64,000 nucleotides of DNA from Dicyema japonicum (lineage: Eukaryota > Dicyemida > Rhombozoa > Dicyemidae). The notes under the pieces were generated by a model. It saw only the letters and a program-made list of their open reading frames with translations. It made no database searches and was not told the origin of the DNA. Below are positions 1 through 11,400 of this stretch, one piece after another. The DNA is taken from assembly GCA_011109175.1 (NCBI GenBank), contig RDEW01000002.1:1936948-2000947 (forward strand), given 5' to 3'. Numbering within the stretch: the stretch's first letter is position 1; each line of letters begins with the position of its first letter. The position numbers and the translations under genes are program-made.

Positions 1-117
1 CAAGAAAAACGAAGAATCGCTCTCGAAAATATTGTCAAACCAGACGAAAAAATGAAAAACCGTAGAAGATGGATCTTCAAAATAATATTGAAAAAATTAT
101 TAATTTCAGATATTTAA
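1..117 (+). CDS. 3' end of an unidentified reading frame (partial)
   Basis: An open frame runs from the first base of the window to TAA at 115-117 (38 codons). The translation is basic and ends QEKRRIALENIVKPDEKMKN... then a Lys/Ile/Leu-rich tail. I do not recognise it. It may be the last exon of a gene to the left or chance. No function is proposed. Confidence 0.2.
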   Translation, partial: QEKRRIALENIVKPDEKMKNRRRWIFKIILKKLLISDI

Positions 118-199
118 TTAATAGATAAAAAAATTCAGAAATGTAATTTTTATTAACAATTATTAGTATTTTTAAAACCTCGCAGCTCTGGCGTCACGC

Positions 200-690
200 T
201 GCTCTGGACTGACATTTAAATTAAATTGTTAAAGAACACTTAACCAAAGGAGCTTGAATTGCCTATCAGTTTCCTCATCCAATAAGTATCGTGATAAGTT
301 TAGAAGCCGTCAAGTCTCACGTAGATCCTTGGTGACCCTTTGGATTATTGAGCTGATCAGATGGATTAGATCGTCCGTTTGTTGGCCAAGGATTCCTGTC
401 GCATCAACAGCTAATGGGACAAACAAGTGATCCTCCGAAATGCTTCGGTATTTCCTTCTCTTCTGACCTCAGCTTGCTTAGAAGCATGACCTGGGTCCGA
501 CAATTAAGCGGCCGAGTTTTTCTGATAGTATGTTTCCAAACAAGTTTCCGACGATTAGCAAAAGTGAATGTTGTCAAATCTCGTCGGGGAGTTTGCCATC
601 GCTTCGGTGAACCAAAATGCAATGGTGGCTTGTGTCACGTTGAGGCTGGCATGCCTCAGGATAACGATTTTCTTTACAAACTCGAACATT
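200..690 (-). pseudogene. C-terminal fragment of an R2-like (GIRPIAV-type) reverse transcriptase
   Basis: Minus-strand frames give KQAEVRREEKYRSISEDH-like and FVPLAVDATGILGQQ, then a helical tail. This matches the end of a widespread invertebrate RT family whose last domain carries ..FVPLAxETxGxxG... Frameshifts and stops break the frame, so it is a dead fragment. Parts of the same family lie at 8060-8990 (-) and 14640-15570 (+). The family call is from remembered motifs and the borders are approximate. Confidence 0.55.
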
Positions 691-879
691 GATGAAAGTG
701 AAGTTCCTTTACTAGTGAAAGTCTCTGTCTACTTAGCGAGTCTCGGACTCTATGGATTCACGAGCTATCCTTAATGACACAATGTGTTTTGTAGTTTTCC
801 TTAACATTATCCAATTTTGGCCCACGTGAATCACATTATTATGTGGAAAATGGAAAAAGTGATTATGAGTGATCGATTG

Positions 880-2240
880 TAGTATGAGAATCAACACGTG
901 GCTGATAAAATGCTGGAAGACTGCCTTTTAAGACAAAAGACGCCTGCACGAAAAACCGATGAATATACATAAACCAGGGACAACTCATGGCCACATTTTG
1001 CAGGTGGAATACACGGAACCTTACACGTGCTCTACAGCGGAGTCAAACCAAGGCCTTACCGAAAGATTTGTCCTGATGACTCACTAAGGTAGAGAATATT
1101 TTGAAGCGGGAATTTGAGAAGAAACCAACCGAGATATTCGCCAAATTTGACAAGGAAGCCTTTGCCGCAGCTTCTTTGTCTCAAGTACACACAAGATGGC
1201 CAGCAAGTTGCCGTGAAAGTCCAATATGAGGATTTACAACGAAATTTCTGGTCGACATTGTCGCTTGTTTGAACCAACGTTTTTCTTCAAGTGGTTAATC
1301 GAGGTACCTCTCTTTTCCACGTGCTAAAATGCTTTCTAAGCCTCGGAAATGGAGATGGACTTCAAAAATGAGGCTGCCAACAACGAAAGATGCGCTCACG
1401 ACCTCAGACATTTGAAATTTGTTAAGCTACCACGTGGCTTTAATGATTTGAGCACATCTGTAAGCTTGGGGACCATTTCAGACTGTCTCGACGATGGAAG
1501 TTAAGGATGGAATTCCCATCACGAACACCAAAGACATTGCACGTGTCGGATTGAACCTAAAAGAAGTCGATTTCATTGATACTCTAGCTTTCGAAAAGGT
1601 TGTGAGGATATTTGCCAAGCATATCTTCGCTACGGGATTCGTCCATGCTGATCCCCACCCGGGAAATACTCAGAGATCTTGCTACTCTTGGTTCTGGTGC
1701 AAAATAAAGGCAGGAGACCAATCGTAGTGCTGCTTGACCATGGATTATACCAGGAATTTGATGAGAAGGGCCGACTAGGCTTGTGCGGTCTCTATAAAGC
1801 CATCATGACTAAGAATTTCACGGATTTACGGAAATACAGTCTCTTTTGGGAGTTGAGGGTTTTCCTTGGATAAAAAGTCAGATCACATGATTTTGGAGCA
1901 AATTGTGACTCAGACAATTTTTTTGACTCCAACAGGTTCGGGCTTCTGCAGAAACTCATGGAAAAAGAACTGAAGAGAATGGGGGAAGCCATAATGAAGA
2001 ATGTTGACAGAATAACTTCCGTGATGAGGGAAATGCCCCCGAATCTGCTTTTGATTATTCGGTTGTTTGTTTCCGCGATGTTAGTAATGTTCACTTTGTA
2101 AGGGCGATTGCGCGGAAACACGGAAATTTGACTGATAGACACGGAAATTTGACAATAAGTGGTTACATGTTTGACCGCAGTTCAATCGACGGATGTGAGA
2201 GACAGCGATCCACGTGGTTGCCTTGTTCAATGAGGACGGT
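880..2240 (+). pseudogene. ADCK5: ADCK5-like UbiB/aarF-domain atypical kinase, decayed
   Basis: Plus-strand pieces follow the UbiB kinase fold in order: QHVADKMLEDCLL near 890; VEYTEPY near 1008; the Ala-rich loop EAFAAASLSQVH near 1160-1197; VAVKVQYEDL near 1208-1240, with the ATP-site Lys; EMDFKNEAANNERC near 1345-1390; MEVKDG near 1495; FVHADPHPGN near 1640-1670; VVLLDHGLYQ near 1723-1752; and MREMPPNLLLIIR near 2025-2060. KVQYEDL and the order of blocks fit ADCK5 better than ADCK1. GT-AG introns can be placed, including 23 bp at 2061-2083 that restores the match. However, the frame changes without a plausible intron near 1000, 1195, 1245, 1670 and 1845. Two of these points look like deletions between short direct repeats. 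In the living family the protein is a mitochondrial UbiB-type kinase. I call this copy a pseudogene; sequencing errors are the alternative. Confidence 0.7.
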
Positions 2241-2339
2241 GGTCAAGGAATCCTACTTTTTATTTAGATTGAGATATTTGTGTGCTGATGGTAGATTTCA
2301 GCGTTTTCTGGTTTTTTGGCTAAGTTGGTGATGGTGGTT

Positions 2340-2650
2340 ACTTTGTACTTTTCTTCCGTGAATAATATCTGCCGAACGGGGTCCCGCAAGGATCTCGTTA
2401 ATTCTTCCAACAAGAGACCGGAGTATCCACACAGCGGGTATCCGTTTACAAGAATTACTAGACAACCTGAACTGTTGGCTTACGAGGAACCAATAACACA
2501 CAAGTCCTGAAATTCGCCTCCATGATCTTTACTTCCAATAGAAGATTGACTAACTCGGCACCTTCATTGACTATAAATGGGATAACAATTCCTCCACAAA
2601 TTAACCAAACACATATGACCCACTAATGACTTTCAAAAAACATGTGAGCA
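2340..2650 (+). pseudogene. LINE-B reverse transcriptase fragment
   Basis: The frame begins PNGVPQGS, the RT motif before the catalytic block. It runs through a degenerate stretch into KFASMIFTSNRRLTNSAPSL and INGITIPPQ, the usual connection region of Jockey/CR1-type elements. The YxDD block is lost and stops interrupt it. Confidence 0.6.
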
Positions 2651-2849
2651 TCATAATTTTTTTTCAACGAAAATTAGACTTTGTAAAGACGCTACTTAGA
2701 GCTCAGCAAAACCTCTAAACTTCAGAAAAGTGATTCTTCCATACAGGAAGTGTGTCGGGACTCGAAAGGAACACCAAGAAAGGATGAGGCGGCTGCTTAA
2801 GGAGGCCAGGATCACCTGACTGCTTCCACTGTTTTTTAGGTGATTCTTG
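2651..2849. other. No gene seen
   Basis: AT-rich stretch between a LINE fragment and a dispersed repeat. I see no gene, RNA or clear element end. Confidence 0.4.
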
Positions 2850-3180
2850 GTTTTAAATAAATTAATTAACTCGGATACACCGAGAAAGAAGTTAAAGTAA
2901 ACAACTGATTAAGTGTATCCAGTTTCCACTTCTACAGAAAGAGTCCATTCGGAAACAGCAAAAGGTTAAAGACGTCCATTATTTGGCGTTGTGGAAACCC
3001 CTCCAATATAATGGGGGAACAAATGATCTCTTTTCGTTCCAGCTTGGCACTGGGCGCCATCATAGACAGCTGGATCACATGACGCCACTGTAGAAGGGAG
3101 AGAAAAAAAGGAACAGACAAAAAGACAGAAAACTTAAACCAATTAGCCACGTAGAATCACATAGCGCCACTTTGCATGCT
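2850..3180 (-). repeat. Copy 1 of the 312-bp dispersed repeat
   Basis: The reverse complement matches the repeat that is exactly delimited at 59734-60045. Shared landmarks, in order, are ATGTGAT..ACGTGG, GTTTAAGTTTTCTGTC, GCGTCATGTGATCCA, GGCGCCCAGTG, GGAGGGGTTTCCACAAC, TGGACGTCTTTAACC, TGGATACACTTAA and TTTACTTTAACTTC. Copy 2 is at 4880-5110. It is non-coding in all frames. Confidence 0.75.
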
Positions 3181-3860
3181 ACGGTTATCCGCAAAGATGT
3201 TTTCCTTTACAGCTCAAGCCTTCAGGGTGATTTAGATGAATGGAGGAGTCCTCGTCTTTATTCCGCGTTTATATTCTTTTATTAATTTTAGATTACGGCT
3301 GGTATTTTCCGACGAGGATCCTATACAACTGTTTGACTCTGCTGTTATTCGATATATTTCGTGGAAGGCATCTATTTTTGATTATTTAAGAAATGAAGGA
3401 GTCAGCCCTTGTTTGGTGCGATATTGGATATTGGAATAACTTCTAGTACAATGGGAGCATTCTGTGGTACCCCGGCAGAGATTTATATTTGAATGGCCAC
3501 AGATGGAAGATGAGACGCCAGTTGATTGCTTTAAATGTTGGAACCGTCTAAAGGAGAAATTACCAATATGTCGGAGACACTCTTGTAAAAATGATACATG
3601 AAGAAGGAGTGCTCTATGTTAATCTATGTCACCGTCCGTTGAGAGAATTCTCCGTTGAAGGAATGTCTAGCATATTAACAAAAAATAATTACACAAAAAT
3701 AAATAAATAAAAGAAATTTATTAGAATTGTTATTAAAAACTAAAAAATATTATATTTAAAAAATAATTAATAACATGACATAATTAATAACATGAGATAA
3801 ATCATTCTTATGGGTTTCTATTAACTGACACCACATGAACTTAACGAAATTAAGAGATTT
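3181..3860. other. Unassigned stretch
   Basis: A short open frame at 3236-3439 (+) and broken frames to 3660 give no recognisable protein. The rest is AT-rich. The position just 5' of an integrase remnant suggests the beginning of the same retroelement, but I cannot show it. Confidence 0.3.
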
Positions 3861-3959
3861 CAGTCGCAAGATGTATTGCCGAGCGATATTACGCTAAACA
3901 AAGAATGAAAATCACAACGATGTACGACGATATGCTGAAAAAACGAAAATATTTCCTGG

Positions 3960-4525
3960 GTAACTGAATGAATGTTTTTATTTACAGAGTCTTGTTGTGA
4001 TTGATTCATTCTCAATATTTGGAATGTTCGAACTATCACATTCGAAAACCACTGGATAAATATCAGACCTATTCTATAAAGTTTTTTGCACATACGGACG
4101 GTCGATTATTCTTCACATCGACAATAGAAAGGAATTTCGAAATTCCTTGATGGTATCTTTAAGCCAGGAATATTGAGTGGAATCAATCGTACGGTGTGTC
4201 GGAAGAACATCTACCATCTCTGCTCGGATATAATTTTGACGAACTAAAGGAGGGGGGTAAAGAAACCCATGTCATGCTACAATGCGCTGGCTTAAAAATG
4301 CAAGAACGTCTAAAATGAAATTATTAACGTGGGGACTGTATACTCCTGAGGCCAGATGAAGATGCGAATCCAAAAAATAGACGACATACACTCTATGACC
4401 AAATTTTTGCCAAGAAATATTTGGTCATTGAAGCCTTACACGGAATATGCAAAATCCGAACTGAAGATGGGACACAACTAAAAGGCATACAAATCTCAAG
4501 ACTCAAAAAAATGGACAGTTAATTT
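3960..4525 (+). pseudogene. Retroelement integrase (rve) remnant, core plus C-terminal domain
   Basis: The frame VVIDSFSIFGMFELSHSKT followed by IILHIDNRKEF near 4090-4130 is an integrase core: D in viDxFS, then DNxxEF. A second piece near 4385-4520 reads YLVIEALHGICKIRTEDG then LKGIQISRLKKMDS before a stop. This is like the C-terminal domain of gypsy/KRBA2-type integrases. Several stops and frameshifts are present. Related copies are at 48235-49680 and 59370-60600. Confidence 0.6.
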
Positions 4526-4879
4526 TTTTAATTCAAATACATTTGTTTTAAAATATTAAAGGTAAAACAAAAATTAATGGAATTAATTAAAAATGTATTA
4601 AAATGCCGCGGCCGTATGCCGCATAGGTTTAGTGTGACTATCTTATCGACGATAGAGTTTATGGTTTGAGAAAATTTTTGTTGGGATTTGTTCTATATTT
4701 TTAAAAAGAGTCGATATCAAACACTTCGCTGTCGAACCATTTTTTCCATATGATCATGAGCAAAAAACAAGAAATTCTTTTATTTATCGAGAAACTACAT
4801 TTTTAATTTATCACAGTAGAATTTAGACAAAGTTTTATTTATTCAAATTTAAAAGAATTTATTTATTTGTAATAATAGT
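4526..4879. other. AT-rich spacer, no gene seen
   Basis: Mostly A/T homopolymer runs. Nothing recognisable on either strand. Confidence 0.4.
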
Positions 4880-5110
4880 TTGGTGTCATGTGGTGCTGCG
4901 TTGTTAATATGTTTAAGTTTTCTGTTTGTTCGTCTATTCCTCCTCCTTCTTCCTATTAGAGTGCCGTCATGTGATCCACCTGTCTAGGTGGCGCCCAGTG
5001 CCTGGCTGGCACGAAAAAGAATCATTTGCTCTCCACTGGAGGAGTTTCCACAACTGCAAGTATGGACGTCTTTACCTTTTTTTACTTTAACTTCTCTCTC
5101 AGTGTATTGC
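4880..5110 (+). repeat. Copy 2 of the 312-bp dispersed repeat
   Basis: Shares GTCATGTGATCCACC, GTCTAGGTGGCGCCCAGTG, CTCCACTGGAGGAGTTTCC and TGGACGTCTTTACC in the same order as the delimited copy at 59734-60045, on the same strand. It is truncated at the 3' side and has a short extra stretch after the GCGCCCAGTG block. Confidence 0.7.
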
Positions 5111-5499
5111 TCAATTGTGCTTCAAAGATAAAATCAAATAATCGAGATTTTAACGAATTAATATCGGGAATAAAAACCTCGGTTGTAAAAAAAGAAAATT
5201 TTTTATCTATCATTGCACCTGATTAAGTTGTTACAAACTGGGGTAGTTAGTTAACCGCAGCCACGTATTAGTTTTTTAACCTTCCTGAATAGTAGAATCA
5301 ATTCAGAATTTATCGGCGACGGAATAATTGTAAACAAAGTAAGGATTCAAAAATCAGTAATATGTTTGAAAGTTTGAGAGTACTACGGCTAATTATTTGG
5401 GATTGATAGACTTAATTCAAAAAAACAAAATGTGAAGTGAAGCGTTTAAGACCTACAACAGATTCATTTTAAAACAGATCCTGTATAGTCAATGAATAT

Positions 5500-5880
5500 T
5501 TGTTGTTCAGGCAGAGGGGAATGGTACATCTTGGCCGACCAATAAATCAACTTCCGTGATTTGAATAGTAATCTTCCATGATTTGATTGCAAGGAATCAC
5601 TTCGTCCATTCTCAGAACTTGTCCGAAAAGTCGCCAGCGTGAGGTAATTACTTCTCTGATTATCGGTTTGCGTTTACATAATTTGTAGTGTCGTTTTTGA
5701 AATTCTGTGGCCATTTGATTCCCGCAATTTTTCTCAATTGATTTCTATGAAATGTGTCCAGTCTGTCAAGGTCCGTTTTTGATGTTCCCCATGTTCCCGA
5801 GTTATATAATAGGACTGGTTGTATGAACGAGTTATATTGATTGAATGTCAGGCTACATCGTGCGCAGTGGACGATCATTT
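5500..5880 (-). pseudogene. LINE-A C-terminal fragment
   Basis: The open piece at 5660-5878 contains FIQPVLLYNSGTWGTSK and LDTFHRNQLRKIAGIKWP. This is the signature after the RT domain of LINE-A, also intact at 60763-62745. Downstream on the minus strand the frame is broken. Confidence 0.75.
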
Positions 5881-5884
5881 TCGA

Positions 5885-6309
5885 TTCTTAACAAATTCTT
5901 ATCCAAGGATAGGAATTTTAAATCGGATAATGTGAAATATTACTTAACTGTGAATAACTCGATAAACGATGACCTTGATCTGCTCAATAGAATTATTGAC
6001 CTTAAATCCTAAGTCATCATTAAGAGTGCATTCGGATCGGTGTCAGAAGACTGTCAGAAGTGGAATATTTTCTTGGCAAAAGTCATGCGAAAGAAAAAGA
6101 TGCTGAGAGTGCGAAAGACGTTGATGAAATCGCAAACAGACTGAAAACCGAATATTCACACACTTATCGCTTTCATAGGTTCACTGACTACCAAGTAATC
6201 CCGGTACACCTCAAAAGGATGGAGAGGTTTTTCTTGTGTTCCTCCAAAGTATTCACGGCTTTCCTGTATCGACGACGATCGCCTTTCAAACCTTTCATTA
6301 AAATTTGAA
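5885..6309 (+). other. Unrecognised repeated protein fragment
   Basis: The frame reads NKFLSKDRNFKSDNVKYYL then NNSINDDLDLLNRIIDLK. It resembles TKILTKNRNFKPENVQEYL at about 15820-15890, so both come from one repeated sequence. A second short open frame follows at 6060-6308. I do not know the family. Confidence 0.35.
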
Positions 6310-6640
6310 AAGCGGTGGGTTTTTTAACCAATTTACTTGTATTTGAGGCTTCTAGTCTTGAATGGAAGAAACGACTAATTTCATGACCACACAGACCGAT
6401 GAAACCGGAACCGTGTTTCAGATTGAGGCGTGGTCAAGCATTGGAGGAAAGATCGGCAGGTAGATTTGTTAGACGTACCAATTTGGCTGTTATCGAATTG
6501 ATCTTGTACAAATTTGATATTGAAACTCCATAAACCCATGAGGCACAAGCATACTCACCCGTAGGTTTAAAAAGTTGATTGTACAAGACGACAGCGCATT
6601 CCCGTGACGGCCTGGACTTTAAGAGCGATTTCATTATATT
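6310..6640 (-). pseudogene. LINE-B (Jockey/CR1-type) C-terminal fragment
   Basis: The open piece at 6434-6634 reads LYNQLFKPTGEYACASWVYG, SISNLYKINSI and KLVRLTNLPADL. This is the region after the RT of Jockey/CR1-type LINEs (LYxxxIrPxxxYaxpvW). No catalytic residues are included. Confidence 0.6.
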
Positions 6641-6719
6641 CAGTTTCCTGAGACCTATTGTCCTAACGTTCTTCCATGTTGAGAAAATGTCATCAAAGGG
6701 TCACTTCCAGAATAGTCCA

Positions 6720-7423
6720 AATCATTCTCTCGTCAGCCTCGACCTTGATCTTCTATTGCGCGCTAGTTCTTTTAGATAGTCCAGGTCGTCCGCCGAAGTT
6801 AGTCTCATACCAACCGCCGATAGGTCTTCGTTCAAGATATTCGGAAGTGTTGTTCTTGGCCTTCCACGAGTCCGGTCCTGTGTGTGCGAAGTAGCTGTCC
6901 ATTGCGCAATTTGTGGGACCTGGCATTTAGACGTAACACGTGGCCAAAGAGGCTCCATATCATCTGACAGCACGCCGGATTTGCATTTATTGTAAATGTT
7001 TGCATTTGAGATCTTCATAGGCCAGTTGATCTTGATTACCGATTTGAGCTGAGCTCCGTTTGGTTGTAAACTCCGTTTTGTCGGGATTTACAGACGAGAA
7101 CCATTTCGAAAATTATGCGGAAGTACGTTGAGCATGTGCTGAATTATTTGAGAATCCTCAGAAACAAGATCCAGATCGTCCGCATAAATTATCTCGTCAT
7201 ACTTGTTTCTAACCAGGGCCCAGAACTCTCTTAGTGAAGCTTCAAGTTCGAAAACGAAAAGGACAGGGGATGCGAGTCTCTCTGTAGAACTCCACGTAAA
7301 ACCGGAAAAAAAGTTGGAGGCACATTTGCCAGTTTTGACAAAAGCACGTTCGGAATAAGAAAATTGTATCCTTCCATCGCTCGTGCCACCACCCAGATGA
7401 TCAGGTATATTAGACACCTCCAC
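6720..7423 (-). pseudogene. LINE-A RT fragment in two frames
   Basis: The upstream piece (7088-7423) contains LEASLREFWALVRNKYDE then YADDLDLVSED, the catalytic YADD block. The downstream piece (6722-7018) contains IYNKCKSG, then RGRPRTTLPNILNEDL and SADDLDYLKELARNR, the conserved C-terminus of LINE-A. The middle is deleted and the frames do not join. Confidence 0.7.
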
Positions 7424-7463
7424 ACTCTTCTCAAGATTGCGATTTTTCAGAGGCTGTCTAAAT

Positions 7464-7575
7464 CAGTGGTGTCGAACATGCGGCCCTCGACAAGCATAAG
7501 TGCGGTCCGATTTAATGGCTATAAAATATTTTTAAAAAATCATTTTGTTATTTTTTACATTTAATTAATTTTTAA
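7464..7575 (+). repeat. hAT-like terminal sequence
   Basis: CAGTGGTGTCGAACATGCGG then CCCTCGAC resembles the CAGxGGTxxxCAAxxTGCGGCCC ends of hAT elements. No transposase is attached. The other end was not found. Confidence 0.4.
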
Positions 7576-7639
7576 TAGTATTTTTAAATCTTGTTTGTCA
7601 GTCTCACGTCTACGTTGTCTCTGGAAGCTGCTCAAGAAA

Positions 7640-7960
7640 GCTATGGATAATCAAAACTATTTTGGTGGCATTAAAACCCATTTCCCAGCTTTGAAATTAT
7701 TGTACAAACAATTCATTGAGACATCTGTCAGCTATGCCTGTACGTCATGAGGAATCAATCTGTCCTGGACGGACAAACAAAGAATCCGGGACATTTAGGG
7801 CTCAACAGTCACTACTATTAGTAATCTAGGGAAACTAGAAAAACTAATACTTCATCACTTGAAGATCTTATCCGACAAAATGGAAAGATTTGCTACCCTG
7901 TGCAAGCAGTGCAACTCTTAACAATACACAGCCACAACGTGTCTTATGAGAAGGTACACA
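7640..7960 (+). pseudogene. LINE C-terminal fragment
   Basis: The frame LLYKQFIETSVSYACTSWG followed by WTDKQRIRDI is the LYxxxIxxxxxYAxxxW region of a Jockey/CR1-type LINE. It is followed by KLILHHLKILSDKMERFATL. It contains stops. Confidence 0.5.
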
Positions 7961-8059
7961 TCACCCCTCTCCAATTCCTATTCCTCACTTAATTAATTTA
8001 GTAATTAAATTAACTGTTGGTGTTCTTGGGTTAATAATAATAATCTCACGTGCTTTTTC

Positions 8060-8990
8060 TGGAAATAAGAAACGGTGATTGAACCGAGAATGATTCAGGA
8101 TAAATGCAAATTGTCTTTTTTTACACAACAGTTGATGGAAAAATACATTGTTTGACATGTAGCCGGTTTATCTCTGTGTGAAGAAACGCCTTGCTGCATG
8201 AACAGCAGCCTCACATCATTTCTGGATACTAATACCGATTTGTTTAGACGAGAAGTCCTCTCCAAGTTGTCGGCCTCACCAGGTCGATGCTCCTTTGCTG
8301 CAAGTCTTCTGAAATAGTTCCCGACCGCAATGGGACGGATTCCCCCATTTGGATTTGAAAGCAAGTAGCCTTGCAGAGAAGAGCAATCTCTGGCATATTC
8401 TGGGATGTCGCCGTTAGCCATTTTTCTGATTAGGTTCCGTAATTGACTTGACATGACAGCGTCCAGCTTCCGATCTGCAAGTGGACGTAAGGTCCTTAAT
8501 ATGGTCAGGACGTAACCCTTCCAAGCCTCCGCCGCTGCTAGCGGCGAAGGAAGCTATTCCGCAGCGCACTTCGGATTCAGTAATGAATCCTACAGGATTC
8601 AAAAAACTTTTCATAGTCAGTCGGTGCATCTGGGTTGCTTCAGTATTAAGGTATTCAGGACCTCGTGGTACAAGCAATACTGTGTCATCAGACGTGATAA
8701 CCCGTGAGGGCTGCCCGCACGCCGCCCTCCAGAAGTTTCCGTTTACTCTCTCTTTTAGTTCATTGGGGACATTTTTGATGAATGCTCCTCTGGTTTCGAC
8801 CTCATTGACATTAAGTGGCTGTTCAAGTACTGCATGTATGCTATGACTGCTAAAATTCATTATGCTTTGTTTCAGTTTCCCGGATAAGTTGAGTCGGGAA
8901 TTTGTTTCTTTATTATTGTCCTCAGATGCCGTTGTGGGTATTCGAGTGCGACAGATGTTAAGCAAATAAGTTTTAGCCAGGATTTCCAAC
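8060..8990 (-). pseudogene. R2-like (GIRPIAV-type) reverse transcriptase, N-terminal half
   Basis: Two overlapping frames (8414-8989 and 8095-8454) read VRCGIASFAASSGGGLEGLR, PDHIKDLT, then MANGDIPEYARD, LLSNPNGGIRPIAVGNYFRR and LAAKE. These are RT blocks 0-2 of the R2-like family with GGxRPIAVGxxxRRLxxK. A frameshift lies near 8430. The catalytic half is absent here, but a related catalytic segment lies at 14640-15570 (+). Confidence 0.7.
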
Positions 8991-8999
8991 TGTCATAGG

Positions 9000-9665
9000 A
9001 CAGTGCGTGATCAATGGCTTCTGAAAGACACGATGCTGCGGCAATTCGTACTCATTTAGGGATTTTTACTGGGATCTTCCTGGCTTCCGGAGGTTCGACC
9101 TTTAGATTAAAATAAAAAAAATTATTAATAATCTATATTAATTTTGAACATCAAACAAAAATTTCTCATTTTGATTGCCACTAGTCCATTTTGATCGAAC
9201 AACACTACTCTCATATTGATTGACACTGTCCCATTTTGAAATACACTATTCTCGTAATGAGTGGAAATGATATATAGACTCCAGAAACTTATTATTTCCG
9301 CAAAAATCTTATTGGGTAAGTAGACAATTCAATATATTTTAGTATTGTTTTCTATTGTGTCTGAGAAACAAGAGATCAACGCCCTAAGACTATCTTCTGA
9401 TTTTTAGACAAAAACTCAAGTTATGTAAATTCGTGTATAAACCTTTACGCTTGTGCAGCAATACAATCCGTATTCACATCTGTCCTAGAATATAGCATTC
9501 CCCAACCTCAAAAATATTAAGTTACCTTTGGCATAAATTTTGTACACTTTTGCATAGTAGGAAGTAAAAACATATGTCCTCAAACAAGTTTTGTAAACTT
9601 TAATGTTTAGCATATGCAAGTAAATTCAGATTAGACTAAGCCTTGTGACCTAATTGATCCTAGAG
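9000..9665. other. AT-rich spacer, no gene seen
   Basis: Contains several imperfect repeats of a CATTTTGATTG-like word between 9165 and 9240. No coding or RNA feature could be supported. Confidence 0.4.
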
Positions 9666-9719
9666 TCAGTAGTTAGACAGAAAATCATAGATGGTTGAGG
9701 TGGGAATCAATAATTTTTG

Positions 9720-10480
9720 AAAAATGTCTCTATCATGCTTAAACACAACTTGCTTCGCCCGGCGTCGTTTAATGTTAGGGTCTATCTTGTCAATCGAAAA
9801 GAGAACAGCCTGGAGAAGACCTAGAAGAGATACAAAATCTAGATTTGCTGTCACAGGAAACGAAGGTGCTTCGGGTGTTGACGGAACTTTTGGAACTATC
9901 ATCTTATTTTGCTATCCTCAGAAAACTGACACTATCGCCTTGGTTTTGGAATCAGTCCACCTTTGGCTCTAGCATTCATATGTGGTGATTGGAATGCGAG
10001 GGTTGAATACGAATGGTGAAGATTGCTTGGGATTTCATGGAAGAGGATTCAGAAATCTTTGCAGAGACTCCCTTGTTGATTTCTGCACGCAATGGGCCTC
10101 TGTGAATACTAGCTTTGAACACCCCGCTAAAACACAAGACGACTTGGGTGGGCTACCGATGCGGGATTAATGGGCAGTCTATCACAATATTTAACCAGAT
10201 TGAGTACATCCATTGCATAAATTCACAGAGGATCCTGAGAAGTTACGGAGGTACATTATTTAAAAGTAACTGGTCGTCTCACGGATGACTACGATATTTT
10301 GGAATAATGAACTTAAAATAGAAGGTTGCAACCACGGGTCGCCGACTGGCTACGAAGACTATAAAAAAGAAAATGCTACCCTGACACCGTGCTGAAGCGC
10401 TTTGTGAAGTTGACACTGTTCAAAGAACTAACTATTGCACTTGCTAAGATTTTGACGCGCTAAAATCAACGGTAGAAGAA
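9720..10480 (+). pseudogene. LINE apurinic-like endonuclease (EEP) fragment
   Basis: Frames around 9960-10240 read GDWNARV, then CLGFHGRGFRN, SLVDFCTQWASVNTSFEH and an IDYI-like end. This is the second half of the EEP endonuclease of RTE/R1-type LINEs (GDxNaxxG...HGxGxxNxxgxxLxxFC). It is split over at least three frames. Confidence 0.6.
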
Positions 10481-11400
10481 AAGGAAGGTAGAAACCCTTG
10501 TTATATGCAATATGGGAGTCGAATGTTTGTTGCAGGTTATTTGTGTTAGTTTGAAATGTTTTGAAAGATTCATAACAAAAAACTGTTTTTTGCCCTAATT
10601 TCACATCTCCGTGTGAGTTGATAGAAAAGTCGCCAGAATATTTGTCTTATTCAATGATCTTCTTGATTGAATGGGGCATAACAGTTGAGATGACATGTAT
10701 TTTATTCAAAAACTCGAAAGTTGTATTAGTTTGATGTATCTTTAACAGTATTCCATAAGGAACTTGGAGTCTTCTCGTATCTCGGGTATTTCTTAAGGTA
10801 TTTGATAAAGGTGGCCAAGAGAGATGGTTGGTAAGTTGAAGGCACTCACGAATTTTTATTGTCGTCTGAGTAGAAGTACTTCAAGACTTGGAATTAGGAC
10901 AGGTGACTCTGTTAGCGGGTTCTTGGAATGCGATCAACTTGTGTTATGGTCAGGGGGAAGATTCAACTTTGTCTTTCCAGAAGGACTCGTCGCCTCACGG
11001 TGTGTTCTGTTAAAAACTCAATCTTTAGGATTCCAATCCACTACTGTCAGATATATCCAGTTTTCACAGCCAGGAATAAACGCCTCCTGTTCACTTCCAT
11101 CCATATTCGCCTCTGAATGGGAAAGTGGGAGACCCTTGGGCGTCTCATAAAACAGATTGATCAACTGACGTCTCTTAGGATTTAATGAGGGCACTGAGCA
11201 GAAAGGAATCCTTTGGCCATGTAGGTAACGATGTGGGATCAAATCCACAGCTAAACGAGACTCGAACGACATCACTAGTAACTATGCTAGCTATTATACT
11301 GAGGACACCTATATTAAACAGTCACGACTATAAACTATTTTCATTAAAAATCAAATATTTATGATTAACTTTAATTTTAAAAAAATAATAAAATATAGCC
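10481..11400. other. No recognised gene
   Basis: Overlapping open frames at 10824-11150 (+) and 11018-11275 (-) have no recognisable motif. The last 60 bp before 11401 are A/T-rich and must include the upstream region of WRAP73. Confidence 0.3.
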
